Source of the DNA: Azospirillaceae bacterium | GTDB taxonomy: Bacteria > Pseudomonadota > Alphaproteobacteria > Azospirillales > Azospirillaceae | Assembly: GCA_035645145.1 (NCBI GenBank) | Contig: DASQNC010000002.1 | Location: forward strand, 124,001-188,000 | Direction of reading: 5' to 3' | DNA: 64,000 nucleotides | Shown: positions 8,824 through 18,274 of the stretch, piece after piece | Position numbering within the stretch: the stretch's first letter is position 1 | Layout: each line of letters starts with the position of its first letter | Program-made: the position numbers and the translations under genes | Notes under the pieces: generated by a model | What the model was told of the DNA's origin: nothing | The model's database searches: none | The model's input: the letters and a program-made list of their open reading frames with translations, nothing else

Positions 8824-9957
8824 TCAGGCGGTCCGCGCCGCCTCGATCGGTGTCGGCGTGGCGACCTCGACCCGGTCGCGCCCGCCCGCCTTGGCCTGGT
8901 AAAGCGCCTCGTCCGCCCGCTTCAGCAATTCGTCCTCCCCCTCGTTGGGGAGTGCCAGGGCGGCGACGCCGATGCTGACCGTCACGTTCACGGGACCGGC
9001 CGGCGTTTCGGCCGGCGACGACGCCACGGCAACACGGATGCGCTCGGCCAGTTGGACGGCCCCCTCGATGGGGGTGGTCGGCAGCACCAGGCAGAACTCC
9101 TCGCCCCCCAGGCGCGCCGCCATGTCCTCGGCGCGGATGTTGGACGCCAGGACGCGCGCCACATGTTTTAGGACGGCGTCGCCGGCATCGTGGCCGAAGG
9201 CATCGTTCACCCGTTTGAACCGGTCGATGTCGGCGGCCAGCACGCAAAGGGGCGCTTCCAAGCGTCGGGCCCGCGCCAATTCCCGGCCAAGGGTCTCGGA
9301 CAGGGCCCGTCGGTTCGCCAGCTCCGTCAGCGGGTCCGTGGTCGCCGCCTGGAGAAGGCGCTGCTGCATGTCCAACCGACTGCGCTCGCGCGACAGCATG
9401 GTGCCGAAGACGAGCGCCCCCACCATGTTCGCCGCGGTCAGTGGCGGCCCCGCCTTCCAGAGCACGGCCCACGTCAGTTCCAGTGACGGCAGCAGGAAGA
9501 AGCTCAGCACTCCCGATGAGATCGTGAGGCCGAGCGCGATCAGGTGGACCGGGGACGAGGGCCAGGGTTTTGCGTGCGGCAACCGCGCGAACCACATCCC
9601 GGCGGATGCCGCGATGAGAATGCCGGCAATCCCCGATAGGGCGGCGGGGCCGCCAAGGGCATACCGGTAGGACGCGGTTATCCCGGCCGCGATCACGGCG
9701 GCAAGGGGGCCGCCGAACGGGCTCGCCATGCCGACCAGGACGCCACGCGCATCGATGCGCACGCCATCGGCCAAGGGCACCGGGTCCAGCATCGACAGCA
9801 GGGCGCCGGCTCCGAAAAGGATCCCCGTCGCCACTTGCCGCAGAACGGGTTGCTGTGCAAACCGCTGCCACACGGCCGCATAGACCAATGTGACGACGGC
9901 AACGAGGCTCACCCCGCGTCCCAGGCTGATCAAGAGGGGAAGATCGAGCAGATCCAT
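8824..9957 (-). CDS. Membrane-bound GGDEF-domain diguanylate cyclase
   Basis: A 377-residue protein with an N-terminal membrane part of about five or six helices (residues 5-190, resembling the 5TM receptor module of LytS/YhcK) and a C-terminal GGDEF domain (about 205-370). The active-site loop is GGEEF at 284-288, so it should make cyclic di-GMP from GTP. The inhibitory site RxxD is present as RAED (275-278), five residues before the loop, which predicts product feedback. There is no EAL domain. It probably links an unknown membrane or small-molecule signal to motility or biofilm. It stands alone between two gaps. Confidence 0.93.
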   Translation of the reverse strand: MDLLDLPLLISLGRGVSLVAVVTLVYAAVWQRFAQQPVLRQVATGILFGAGALLSMLDPVPLADGVRIDARGVLVGMASPFGGPLAAVIAAGITASYRYALGGPAALSGIAGILIAASAGMWFARLPHAKPWPSSPVHLIALGLTISSGVLSFFLLPSLELTWAVLWKAGPPLTAANMVGALVFGTMLSRERSRLDMQQRLLQAATTDPLTELANRRALSETLGRELARARRLEAPLCVLAADIDRFKRVNDAFGHDAGDAVLKHVARVLASNIRAEDMAARLGGEEFCLVLPTTPIEGAVQLAERIRVAVASSPAETPAGPVNVTVSIGVAALALPNEGEDELLKRADEALYQAKAGGRDRVEVATPTPIEAARTA

Positions 9958-10182
9958 GCCGGGGTCCCGAGGGCCGGAAGTGTCCGTGACTCTCTCACCC
10001 CGGTGGTTAAGCGGATTCTAACATCTCCGTAATGGTTGTGGGCCCGGGCTCCGGTGGGGCCTCCATTTTGCGGCACCCTCCAGCCTTCTTCCGTGGGCGC
10101 CGTGTCCTGTGATAGAACAAACAGTGAACTAATGTGGTTAACGCAAGCGGCGGTGCCGCTTCCGCGGGGCAGTGGTGATGGA

Positions 10183-10446
10183 ATGAAGGGTGAGTTGCAA
10201 AAGCCCTTGCGCCGGGGCGGCCCCTACCGCGCCGGGTCGGGGGCCCGCATGGACGAGGCGGCGTTGGAGCAGTGGATCCACGAGGCGGTGGCGCGAAGCC
10301 GGGGGACCATGCCCCTGACCCTCGTTGCCGCCGACGAACCGACGGCCACAAGGATCCGAAGCGGCTTGAAGGCGCTGACGGGGGAGATGCGGAAACAGGC
10401 CCGCGTGCTCGATGTCGTCGTCGACACCCGGTACTGTTCGGGCTGA
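10183..10446 (+). CDS. Small hypothetical protein
   Basis: An 87-residue protein with no recognised family. It has a basic N-terminus, then an amphipathic helix (MDEAALEQWIHEAVARSR, from residue 23) and a mixed alpha/beta tail ending in VLDVVVDTRYCSG. The start at 10183 (ATG) is uncertain; Met23 at 10249 is an alternative. It is 71 bases upstream of plsC on the same strand. Coding is supported by the G+C-rich third positions and absence of a competing frame, not by homology. Confidence 0.45.
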   Translation: MKGELQKPLRRGGPYRAGSGARMDEAALEQWIHEAVARSRGTMPLTLVAADEPTATRIRSGLKALTGEMRKQARVLDVVVDTRYCSG

Positions 10447-10517
10447 AACGCCGCCCGGCTGGAATGGGGGTGGCGGCTCGCGTATAACCCCGCGGCCCCG
10501 CCTTCAGGACGCGCCCG

Positions 10518-11372
10518 ATGCACACCGTCCGTTCCATCCTGTTCAACATCGTCTTCTTCGGCTGGCATGTGATCCTGTGCACGGCCTACAGCGGATTGTT
10601 CCTGCTGCCGCGCAACCGCATCTGGGCGGCGATCCGCTTTTATGCGCACTCCGTCCAGTTCCTGGAGCGCACCATCATCGGGATCCGCTGGGAGCACCGC
10701 GGCGACCCGTTCCCGCAGGGTGCGTGCATCGTCGCCATGAAGCACCAGTCGGCGTGGGAGACCTTGAAGATCCCGCTCTGGTTCCGGGACGGCTCGATCG
10801 TGCTGAAGCGCGAGCTGACGTGGATTCCGATCTGGGGGTGGTTCCTGCGCAAGATGGACTTCATCCCCATCGACCGCGGCGCCCGCGGCAAGGCGATCCA
10901 ATCGCTCGTCCGTGGCGGGCAACGGGCCAAGGCGCAGGACCGGCCGATCGTGATCTTCCCGCAGGGCACCCGGATCGCACCCGGGGTGTGGCGTCCCTAC
11001 CGCTACGGCATCGCCGCGCTGTACGCCGAGCTCAATCTGCCGGTGGTGCCGGTGGCGCTCAATTCCGGGCTGTTCTGGCCCCGGCGCGCCTTCCGCAAGC
11101 GGGCGGGCACGATCACGGTCGAGGTGTTGCCCGCCATTCCCCCCGGCCTGCCCCCGGCCGAGATGATGGCCGAGTTGGAACGGCGGCTGGAGGCGGCGAG
11201 CGACCGGATCGTCATGGCGGCCGGTGGCCCTCCGACCCTTCGCCCGAAGGAGGAGGAGGGCAGGCCCGTCTCCGCCGGTTTGGCGGGTTCGGACGTTTCC
11301 GGGGCGTCGTCCATGGGCAATGCTGTGGAGCCTGTGGGTAAGTCGATCGACCGGGGTGCTCCCGGCGCGTAG
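10518..11372 (+). CDS. plsC: 1-acyl-sn-glycerol-3-phosphate acyltransferase (PlsC-like)
   Basis: A 284-residue inner-membrane acyltransferase that makes phosphatidic acid from lysophosphatidic acid in phospholipid synthesis. One N-terminal helix (about 8-30) precedes the LPLAT domain. Block I is KHQSAWET, an H-x4-E version of the usual HX4D. Block II IPIDRG and block III FPQGTR are clear. The C-terminal ~50 residues are a low-complexity Ala/Gly/Pro-rich tail absent from short family members. It is monocistronic or the second gene after the small gene at 10183. Confidence 0.9.
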   Translation: MHTVRSILFNIVFFGWHVILCTAYSGLFLLPRNRIWAAIRFYAHSVQFLERTIIGIRWEHRGDPFPQGACIVAMKHQSAWETLKIPLWFRDGSIVLKRELTWIPIWGWFLRKMDFIPIDRGARGKAIQSLVRGGQRAKAQDRPIVIFPQGTRIAPGVWRPYRYGIAALYAELNLPVVPVALNSGLFWPRRAFRKRAGTITVEVLPAIPPGLPPAEMMAELERRLEAASDRIVMAAGGPPTLRPKEEEGRPVSAGLAGSDVSGASSMGNAVEPVGKSIDRGAPGA

Positions 11373-11530
11373 GCCGTTGGCGCGGAACGAATCCGGAACG
11401 GGTGCGTTGACCGCCCCCCAGGCGGGGCATAGCTTGTTGGTGCAATTGTGATTCGACCTGCCGGCGTGATCCGGCACGCATCCCCGAGCCTTCCGGTCCC
11501 GGTGCCGGCCGGGGTATCCGCGAGGCGACG

Positions 11531-13852
11531 ATGACGGCAATCAGCGCGATCTCCCGGCAGGTCTGGGACATGAAGTACCGGCTGAAGCGGCTCGACGGTG
11601 CGCCGGTGGATGCCCGCATCGAGGACACGTGGCGCCGCATCGCCCGGGCGCTCGCCGAACCCGAACGCGAACCCGACCTGTGGGCCGACCGCTTCTACGA
11701 GGCCATGGACGGGTTCAAGTTCCTGCCGGCCGGCCGGATCATCGCCGGGGCAGGGGCCGGGCGGGCGGTGACGCTGTTCAACTGCTTCGTCATGGGGACG
11801 GTGCCCGACGACATGAGCGGGATCTTCGCGCACCTGCGCGAAGCGGCGCTCACCATGCAGCAGGGCGGGGGCATCGGGTACGATTTCTCGACCCTGCGGC
11901 CCAAGGGGGCGCCGGTGCACGGCGTCGGCGCCGACGCCTCGGGCCCGGTATCGTTCATGGACGTCTGGGACGCCATGTGCCGCACGATCATGAGCGCCGG
12001 CGCCCGGCGGGGGGCCATGATGGCGACCCTGCGCTGCGACCACCCGGACATCGAGCTGTTCGTCGACGCCAAGCGGGAACCGGGACGGCTGCGCAATTTC
12101 AACCTGTCCGTCCTGGTCACCGACGCCTTCATGGAGGCGGTCAAGGCCGATGCGCCCTGGCCGCTGGTGTTCGGCGGCGAGACGTTCAAGGTGGTCAAGG
12201 CGCGGGCCCTGTGGGACCGCATCATGCATGCCACCTACGCCTATGCGGAGCCGGGGGTGATCTTCATCGACCGCATCAACCGGTCGAACAATCTCTGGTA
12301 CTGCGAAACCATCTCGGCGACGAACCCGTGCGGGGAGCAGCCGCTTCCCCCCTACGGCGCCTGCCTGCTCGGCTCGGTCAATCTGGCGGCGCTGGTGGTC
12401 GATCCCTTCACCGACACCGCGCGGGTGGACATCGGCGCGCTGGAGCGGCTGGTGCCGGTCGCCGTGCGGATGATGGACAATGTGGTCGACGTTTCGCGCT
12501 TCCCGCTGCCCGAACAGGCCGCCGAGGCGCGCAACAAGCGCCGCATCGGCCTGGGCGTCACCGGCCTTGCCGATGCGCTGGCCATGTGCCGCGTCCGCTA
12601 CGGGTCGGCGCAGGCGGTGCACCTGACCGAGCTGTGGCTGGGCGCGCTCCGCCGGGCGGCCTACCTGGCTTCGGCGGAGTTGGCGGCCGAGAAGGGGCCG
12701 TTCCCCCTGTTCGACAAGGAACGCTACCTCCAGGGCAAGATGATCCGGGCCCTGGAGCCGGAGGTGCGCGAGGCCATCGCGCGGCACGGCATCCGCAACG
12801 CGCTGCTCACCTCCATCGCGCCGACGGGCACCATTTCGCTGTTCGCCGACAATGTGTCGTCGGGGATCGAGCCGATCTTCGCGCGCAGCTTCACCCGCTC
12901 GGTGCTGATGCCCGACGGCACCCGCCGGCAGGAGACGGTGAGCGACCACGCCTGGCGCCTGTACCAGGAGAGGCACGGGGCGGACGCGCCGGTCCCCGAT
13001 TACTTCGTGGACGTGGAGACGTTGCGGCCCATCGACCACGTGGTCATGCAGGCGGCGGCCCAGAAATACATCGACAGTTCCATCTCCAAGACCATCAACG
13101 TGCCGGAGGAGCTGCCCTTCGACGCCTTCGTGGACGTGTACGTGAAGGCGTACGAGAGCGGCTGCAAGGGCTGCACGACCTACCGGCCGAACCCGGTGAC
13201 CGGCTCGGTGCTGCAAACGTCCAAGCCGGCGGAAACACCGGCGGGGGCCGCCGCGGCCTCGGCGGAGGTGCGCGGCGAGACCGGGGCGGTGGTCTACATG
13301 ACCCGGCCGCTCGACCGGCCCGAGGCGCTGCCGGGCGAGACCTACAAGGTGCGGTGGGCGGACAGCGAGCACGCCATCTACATCACCATCAACGACATCC
13401 TGCAGGACGGCCGCCGCCGCCCGTTCGAGGTCTTCATCAACTCCAAGAACATGGAGCATTACGCCTGGACCGTGGCCCTGACCCGCATGATCAGTGCGGT
13501 GTTCCGGCGCGGCGGCGACGTCAGCTTCGTGGTCGAGGAGTTGAAGGCCGTCTTCGATCCCCGCGGCGGCCAATGGATGCAGGGCCGCTACGTCCCCTCG
13601 CTGCTGGCGGCCATCGGCGACGTGATCGAACGGCACATGATCGCCATCGGCTTCCTGCCCAAGGCCGACGGGACCCGGGCGGACGGCAGCACGGACGCCG
13701 GCCGGCCCGCCGTGGCGGCCGAGGCGGTGGCCGGCCCGGACCATGCCGGGGGCGTGCGCCCGCGCCATTGCTCCCGCTGCGGTCAGCCCGGCCTGATCGT
13801 GCAGGAAGGGTGCGAGGTCTGCCCGTCCTGCGGCTATTCGAAGTGCTCGTAG
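11531..13852 (+). CDS. nrdJ: Class II (adenosylcobalamin-dependent) ribonucleoside-diphosphate reductase
   Basis: A 773-residue reductase producing deoxyribonucleotides without oxygen or an iron radical subunit. Seen are the N-terminal redox Cys85 (FNCFVMG), the finger loop Asn265-Pro-Cys267-Gly-Glu269 with the thiyl radical Cys, and a C-terminal TSCPD-like domain (about 600-700). The tail is a Cys-rich zinc-ribbon/redox tail (CSRCG...CPSCG...CS, 745-773). Many alphaproteobacterial NrdJ proteins are ~1200 residues; this is the compact form. No cobalamin-riboswitch box was recognised upstream. It depends on adenosylcobalamin, which the PduO-type enzyme at 27460 can make. Confidence 0.95.
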   Translation: MTAISAISRQVWDMKYRLKRLDGAPVDARIEDTWRRIARALAEPEREPDLWADRFYEAMDGFKFLPAGRIIAGAGAGRAVTLFNCFVMGTVPDDMSGIFAHLREAALTMQQGGGIGYDFSTLRPKGAPVHGVGADASGPVSFMDVWDAMCRTIMSAGARRGAMMATLRCDHPDIELFVDAKREPGRLRNFNLSVLVTDAFMEAVKADAPWPLVFGGETFKVVKARALWDRIMHATYAYAEPGVIFIDRINRSNNLWYCETISATNPCGEQPLPPYGACLLGSVNLAALVVDPFTDTARVDIGALERLVPVAVRMMDNVVDVSRFPLPEQAAEARNKRRIGLGVTGLADALAMCRVRYGSAQAVHLTELWLGALRRAAYLASAELAAEKGPFPLFDKERYLQGKMIRALEPEVREAIARHGIRNALLTSIAPTGTISLFADNVSSGIEPIFARSFTRSVLMPDGTRRQETVSDHAWRLYQERHGADAPVPDYFVDVETLRPIDHVVMQAAAQKYIDSSISKTINVPEELPFDAFVDVYVKAYESGCKGCTTYRPNPVTGSVLQTSKPAETPAGAAAASAEVRGETGAVVYMTRPLDRPEALPGETYKVRWADSEHAIYITINDILQDGRRRPFEVFINSKNMEHYAWTVALTRMISAVFRRGGDVSFVVEELKAVFDPRGGQWMQGRYVPSLLAAIGDVIERHMIAIGFLPKADGTRADGSTDAGRPAVAAEAVAGPDHAGGVRPRHCSRCGQPGLIVQEGCEVCPSCGYSKCS

Positions 13853-14286
13853 GCCGCCGACGGCTTTGCGAGGGCCCGGGCATCTGCGCCCCGCGGCGTA
13901 TGCCGATGGCCGATTCAGACATAGGCGGGAAGACCGATTGTCTTACCGCAACAGTTAGTCGGCTAAATAAACATGCGGCTTTTTAAGCAAAGATCAACTG
14001 TGGTCCCGAGCTGATTGTTTTGGTTCGAACGTTGATATTGCGTTCTGTTCGGGAAAGAGTCATCGTTCTGTTGTTTGGTGAATCTTTCCAAGTGGCAGAG
14101 GACCACCCTGGAAGGATAGCCGCCATGGAAGTGTGTCGATTGCGCTTCCGTGGACGTGGCCTGCTGAGGTCGTTGGAGCAAAGCTGCGCTTCAGGTGCAC
14201 GGCATCGCTCAAGGGCTCCTGCCTCCATTAGTGCGGCAGGAGCCCCGGGCCTCATCCAAAACCAATGCAAGAATTGATGATGGATA
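13853..14286. other. A+T-richer intergenic leader before the orphan gene
   Basis: This 434-base stretch has noticeably lower G+C than its neighbours (runs such as ggctttttaagc, ttgttttgg) from about 13930 to 14120. It then returns to mixed composition. Short frames on both strands have no start signals or protein character. The only structure seen is the inverted repeat at 14213-14245, listed separately. It probably carries the promoter of the 14287 gene and may be the left edge of an acquired segment. Confidence 0.5.
14213..14245. repeat. Perfect 11-bp inverted repeat with 11-base loop
   Basis: GGGCTCCTGCC (14213-14223) and GGCAGGAGCCC (14235-14245) pair perfectly around 11 bases. No run of T follows on either strand, so it is not a typical intrinsic terminator. 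It ends 41 bases before the ATG of the orphan gene and could act in its leader RNA or as an operator. Confidence 0.6.
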
Positions 14287-15759
14287 ATGCTACTTCAATT
14301 CACTTTCCCCATCGCGGACATGCGGGGATTCCTGCCCGAAGGGACAGCTCGGCTGGCTTTTCCAAGCTGGCCGGACGCCCGGCCCGACGAAGAGTTCGTC
14401 CGGCTTTTCGGCCACATCCGGAAACGGCGGCGCGGCGGAATTGCGGGGTGGATTGGAGAGGCGACCGTTTGCAACGCCAGCCGGGCGTTTTCCTTCACGC
14501 CGCCGAGTGACGGCACCGCCCGGCAATTCAGGGTGGCGTACCGCCGTTTGTATTCCGATGGGCTCGCGGTCACCAAGCTGGATGTAGGGGTTTGCCCAAT
14601 CTTCGCAGGGCGGCAATTCCACCTGGACACGGACCTGGAGGATTTGACGTCCGAACTCCTGCACAGCAAAGTTTGCATCAAGCAAGACAAGGACCAGAAC
14701 TCGGGTGTTGCTCTTGCCGGCCTCGGCCGTGGGCTGGTTCCGAAATACGTGTGTGCGACCACCGCATCGCGGGCCGATGTTCAGTTTGCCAAAGGGGCCG
14801 TTAGGGCGTGCCCGCCCGTCGCGGTGGTCGAGTGGCGGGGTGAATTGGAGTCCGCGCCGGGTGATGATGCCCCGTTCTGCTTGATCTCCGGCTTCAACAG
14901 GGTGTCAACTGGCGACAGAAGTCCTTGTAAATTGTATTTCCACCACGTTGCCGTTGCCGGCGAAGGAGAGGTCCCTGTTTGGTTCATCATTTACAAACCT
15001 GGTGAGTTTGCGAAGGCCAGGGCGCTTCGGGTCTATATTTCCAGGCTTCATGCGGAACACCATGTCCTGAGGAGGATTTTGCAGTCCATTACGAAAGGGA
15101 TCCTCGCGCCACGGCCGGGGACTCCGGAATCCGATTTGCTCCAGGAGTATATAAACAAGGCCACGGCTCGTATTTCGAAGGTCGACCGGAACGCCCGTGG
15201 CATGTTGGATGTGACCGAGTTCGACGCCGAGAGCATGGCGCATCTGTCCTATCAATTGACCTCGCCCGGCGAGCTGGACGCCCTGATCGACCGGCTTTCA
15301 ATCATCAAAATCAGGAAGAACATCGAGAGGAAGGCGATCGACTACGCGAACAAGCCTCCCTCAATCATCAACATCAGTGTTGAAAATTCAAAAGATGTGG
15401 AGGTGAAAGTGGGCGACGATTACAAGGTTGGCCAAGCCGTCAACGTTGGCCGCAACATTGACGCCAAGAATCAGCAGAACACACAGCACAATCAGGCTCA
15501 AGTCGCATCCGCCGACATGGAGAAGCTTGCCGAGGAGCTTCGGCAACTTGCGGAGGCGCTGAGGCGTCAGGCGGCCACACCGGAGCAGGAGGTCGCCGCC
15601 GAGCAGGTGGACGCCGCTTCGAAAGCCGCGAGCGAGGGGAATCCGAACAAGATTTCGGTTTACCTGAAGAATGCGGGGTCGTGGGCGCTGGACGTGGCCA
15701 AGGGTATCGGCATCCCGCTGGCCGTCGCCGCGTTGAAACGGCAGATCGGGCTGCCGTAG
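14287..15759 (+). CDS. Hypothetical protein with C-terminal coiled coil (orphan, possibly conflict-system related)
   Basis: A 490-residue protein that I do not recognise as a characterised family. It begins with a Trp/Pro-rich segment (about 1-100), continues as a mixed alpha/beta domain to ~320, and has a low-complexity linker rich in Val/Asn/Gly with alternating pattern (SVENSKDVEVKVGDDYKVG, ~360-385). A coiled coil follows (about 415-460), then a short hydrophobic amphipathic tail (SWALDVAKGIGIPLAVAALK). The linker-plus-tail layout is reminiscent of effector-associated adaptor proteins in bacterial conflict systems, but no catalytic motif is seen. ATG 14287 is the first start after an in-frame stop at 14278. 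Its composition is slightly lower in G+C than flanking genes. Confidence 0.7.
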   Translation: MLLQFTFPIADMRGFLPEGTARLAFPSWPDARPDEEFVRLFGHIRKRRRGGIAGWIGEATVCNASRAFSFTPPSDGTARQFRVAYRRLYSDGLAVTKLDVGVCPIFAGRQFHLDTDLEDLTSELLHSKVCIKQDKDQNSGVALAGLGRGLVPKYVCATTASRADVQFAKGAVRACPPVAVVEWRGELESAPGDDAPFCLISGFNRVSTGDRSPCKLYFHHVAVAGEGEVPVWFIIYKPGEFAKARALRVYISRLHAEHHVLRRILQSITKGILAPRPGTPESDLLQEYINKATARISKVDRNARGMLDVTEFDAESMAHLSYQLTSPGELDALIDRLSIIKIRKNIERKAIDYANKPPSIINISVENSKDVEVKVGDDYKVGQAVNVGRNIDAKNQQNTQHNQAQVASADMEKLAEELRQLAEALRRQAATPEQEVAAEQVDAASKAASEGNPNKISVYLKNAGSWALDVAKGIGIPLAVAALKRQIGLP

Positions 15760-15826
15760 CGACCTCATCGCGGGCGCCGGGCGGGACCGGGGATCCGGTC
15801 CCGGGAAAGCCCTCCCCGGAGCCGGT

Positions 15827-17002
15827 TCAGGCCCCCTTGTTGTGCCAAGCGACCTCGCCGCCGACCCAGGTTGCCAGCACGTCCACCCGCTCGGTGACCA
15901 GCGCCAGATCGGCTTGGTACCCCGGCGCGAGGCGGCCGAGCCGGTGGTCGAGGCCGAGGAACGCCGCCGGATAGAGCGAGGCCATGCGCAGCGCCTCGGG
16001 CAGCGGGACGCCCAGCAGGGCGACCGCGTTGCGCACGCTGGCCGCCATGTCGATGTCCGCGCCGGCCAGCGTGCCGTCGGTGGTGACCAGCCGGCCGCCC
16101 CGGCGCAGGATGGTCTGGCCGTACAGTTCGAATTCGGTCGCGTCGGTGCCGACCGGATCCATGGCGTCGGTGACCAGCATCACCTTGCCCGCCGGCTTGG
16201 CCGCCAGCACCGCCCGCAGCAGGGTAGGGTGGACGTGGTGCCCGTCGGCGATGATGGCGCACCACGCCTCGCGGCTGGCCATGGCCGCCCCGACCGGGCC
16301 GGGCTCGCGGTTGACCACCGGCGGCATGGCATTGCCGAGGTGGGTGAAGCCGCGCACGCCCAGGGCGAGCGCCGCGTCCACCCGTTCGGCCGTGGCCGCC
16401 GTGTGGCCGGCGGACACCACCACCCCGGCCTCGACCAGACGCCGGATGTGGGCATCCGACACCACCTCCGGCGCCAGCGTCACCAGCACCCGGCCGTCCT
16501 TGGGGGCGATCCGGCCGGCGAGCGCCGTGATCGCGTCGATGTCGGCGTCGTCGGGCGCACGCACGAAGCGGGGCTCGTGGACGCCACGGCGCGCCTCGTT
16601 GAGGAAGGGGCCTTCCAGGTGCACGCCCAGCACGCCCGCGCCCATGGCGGCTTCGGCCGCCTTGCACGCCTCGATCATGCGGGTGCGGTCGTCGGTGATG
16701 AAGGTGGGCAGCAGCCCGGTCGTGCCGAACGGACGCATGGCGGCCGCGATGGCCCGCGCGGCGTCCGGCGTCGGGGTGCGGTTGAACAGCACCCCGCCCG
16801 CGCCATTGACCTGATGGTCGATGAAGCCCGGAACGAGAAGCGCATCCGCCGGCAGGTCCACGCGCTCGTCCACCGCCGGGCCGGAACCGGCCCCGCGGCG
16901 GGGCAGGTCCACGATCCGGCCGTCCTCGACCAGCAGGTCGCGGTCGTCGTGCAGCGTGGTGCCGTCGAAGATCCGGCAGCCGGTCAGAAGGCGTCGCATC
17001 AT
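15827..17002 (-). CDS. nagA: N-acetylglucosamine-6-phosphate deacetylase
   Basis: A 391-residue amidohydrolase-fold enzyme converting GlcNAc-6-P to GlcN-6-P plus acetate in the cytoplasm, used in amino-sugar catabolism and cell-wall recycling. Visible are HLEGPFLN with the metal-binding Glu (about 130), the GHT motif, HLGNAMPP and the catalytic Asp in VTDAMDP. Full family length. Its start overlaps the end of the SIS-domain gene by four bases (ATGA), so the two form an operon and carry out consecutive steps. Confidence 0.95.
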   Translation of the reverse strand: MMRRLLTGCRIFDGTTLHDDRDLLVEDGRIVDLPRRGAGSGPAVDERVDLPADALLVPGFIDHQVNGAGGVLFNRTPTPDAARAIAAAMRPFGTTGLLPTFITDDRTRMIEACKAAEAAMGAGVLGVHLEGPFLNEARRGVHEPRFVRAPDDADIDAITALAGRIAPKDGRVLVTLAPEVVSDAHIRRLVEAGVVVSAGHTAATAERVDAALALGVRGFTHLGNAMPPVVNREPGPVGAAMASREAWCAIIADGHHVHPTLLRAVLAAKPAGKVMLVTDAMDPVGTDATEFELYGQTILRRGGRLVTTDGTLAGADIDMAASVRNAVALLGVPLPEALRMASLYPAAFLGLDHRLGRLAPGYQADLALVTERVDVLATWVGGEVAWHNKGA

Positions 17003-18051
17003 CGGGTCTCCGTCACCTTGCGGAGGTTCGGCGGCTGGTCGGGGTCGAGGCCCCGCGCCTGCGCCAGCCGGCTGATGGCCATGTAGAAGCTCTGCACCTG
17101 TGCCAGCGGTGCCACTTCGGGCGCAAGGCCGGGGACGGTCGGCAGCCGCTTGGCGCCGGGGGCGTCCAGCGCCGACCAGACCGGGCTGCCGAGTTCGGCC
17201 ATGCGGGCCACGGCCGGGCGGATGGTGGCCGCGGCCTCGTCCTCCTGGCCCAGCGCCAGCACCGGCAGGTTCGGGCCGACCAGCGCCAGGGGGCCGTGGA
17301 TCACCTCGGCCGCGCTGAACGCCTCGGCATGGATGCGCGAGGTTTCCTTGAACTTAAGCGCCATCTCCAGCGCCGTGCCGTAGCTGGTGCCGCGGCCGAC
17401 GACGAACAGGCCGCGGGCGTTCGCCAGCGGCTCGAAGGCGGGCCACCAGTCGAGCTTGGCCGCCTGCTCCAGCGCGTCCGGCAGCCCGTCCACGGCCGCG
17501 TGGAGGTCGGGGGCCTCGCTCCAATGGGCGGCGAGGCTGAGGAAGGCGAGCCCGGACAGAAGGTACGACTTGGTGGCGGCCACGCTGGTTTCCGGGCCCG
17601 CGCACAGGGGCAGGGCCACGTCGCACCGTTCCAGCAGGGGCGACGTCTCGTCGTTGACGAACCCGACCACCAGCGCGCCGCCGGCCCGTGCCGCATCGGT
17701 CAACTGCAACAGGTCCGGGCTGCGCCCCGACTGCGACACGGCGATGAACAGGCTGTCCTTCAGGTCGAGCTTGGTGCCGTAGACCGACGCGACGCTGGGC
17801 CCCACCGACGCGACCGCCCGGCCGAGGCGGGTTTCGATCAGGTACTTGCCGTAGACGGCCGCGTGGTCGGAACTGCCGCGGGCGCAGGTGACGACGAAGC
17901 GCGGCGGAGCGGCGCGCAGCCGTGCGCCCAGCTCCTGGAAGGCCGCCCGGTTGCGGTCGATCTGGCGGCGCGCGGCGGCGGGGGCTTCGGCGGCTTCGCG
18001 GGCGAGGGCGGTCGTCTGGGGAGAAGGCGTGCTCATCGGTGTCCGGTCCAT
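16999..18051 (-). CDS. SIS-domain glucosamine-6-phosphate deaminase/aminotransferase-like protein (NagB-II type)
   Basis: A 350-residue protein with two SIS sugar-isomerase domains. It resembles the isomerase half of GlmS but lacks the glutaminase half, as in NagB-II/AgaS enzymes that convert GlcN-6-P to fructose-6-P plus ammonia. Motifs are CARGSSDHAA (phosphosugar loop), SQSGRSPD and KFKETSRIHAEAF. It lies directly upstream of nagA with a 4-base overlap, which strongly supports the role. An internal ATG at 18036 is an alternative start. No GntR regulator, PTS or kinase gene is adjacent. Confidence 0.9.
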   Translation of the reverse strand: MDRTPMSTPSPQTTALAREAAEAPAAARRQIDRNRAAFQELGARLRAAPPRFVVTCARGSSDHAAVYGKYLIETRLGRAVASVGPSVASVYGTKLDLKDSLFIAVSQSGRSPDLLQLTDAARAGGALVVGFVNDETSPLLERCDVALPLCAGPETSVAATKSYLLSGLAFLSLAAHWSEAPDLHAAVDGLPDALEQAAKLDWWPAFEPLANARGLFVVGRGTSYGTALEMALKFKETSRIHAEAFSAAEVIHGPLALVGPNLPVLALGQEDEAAATIRPAVARMAELGSPVWSALDAPGAKRLPTVPGLAPEVAPLAQVQSFYMAISRLAQARGLDPDQPPNLRKVTETR

Positions 18052-18274
18052 TCCCGTGGGGGGCGGGCGGGCAACTGTCCGTGTCGTGGGAGTACCCGCC
18101 CCGTGCGGATAAGGCGCACTCCATACCAGTTCCGCAGGCGCCGTGCATGCCCTATGCGTCCGCAGTCATCCGGAGCCGCGTCTTGGGCCGGGGGACGACC
18201 GGCGCTATACCTTGCGCCGTATGTTCCGCGGTCGGGCACCGTTTCCGGGCCGGCCCCACGCAGGGATCGGAGCC

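Noticed and set aside
11373-11530. Possible cobalamin riboswitch before nrdJ
   Set aside because: No B12-box or typical fold could be recognised in 158 bases.
11003-13768. 921-codon open frame antisense to nrdJ
   Set aside because: Arises from the high G+C third positions of nrdJ; composition is rich in Arg/Gly/His/Pro and there is no motif. Same judgement for long antisense frames at 2340-4022, 19644-22154, 46985-49267 and 61001-63040.
13983-14270. Minus-strand frames of 72-95 codons
   Set aside because: Cys/Arg-rich without a start signal, overlapping the palindrome and A+T-rich leader.
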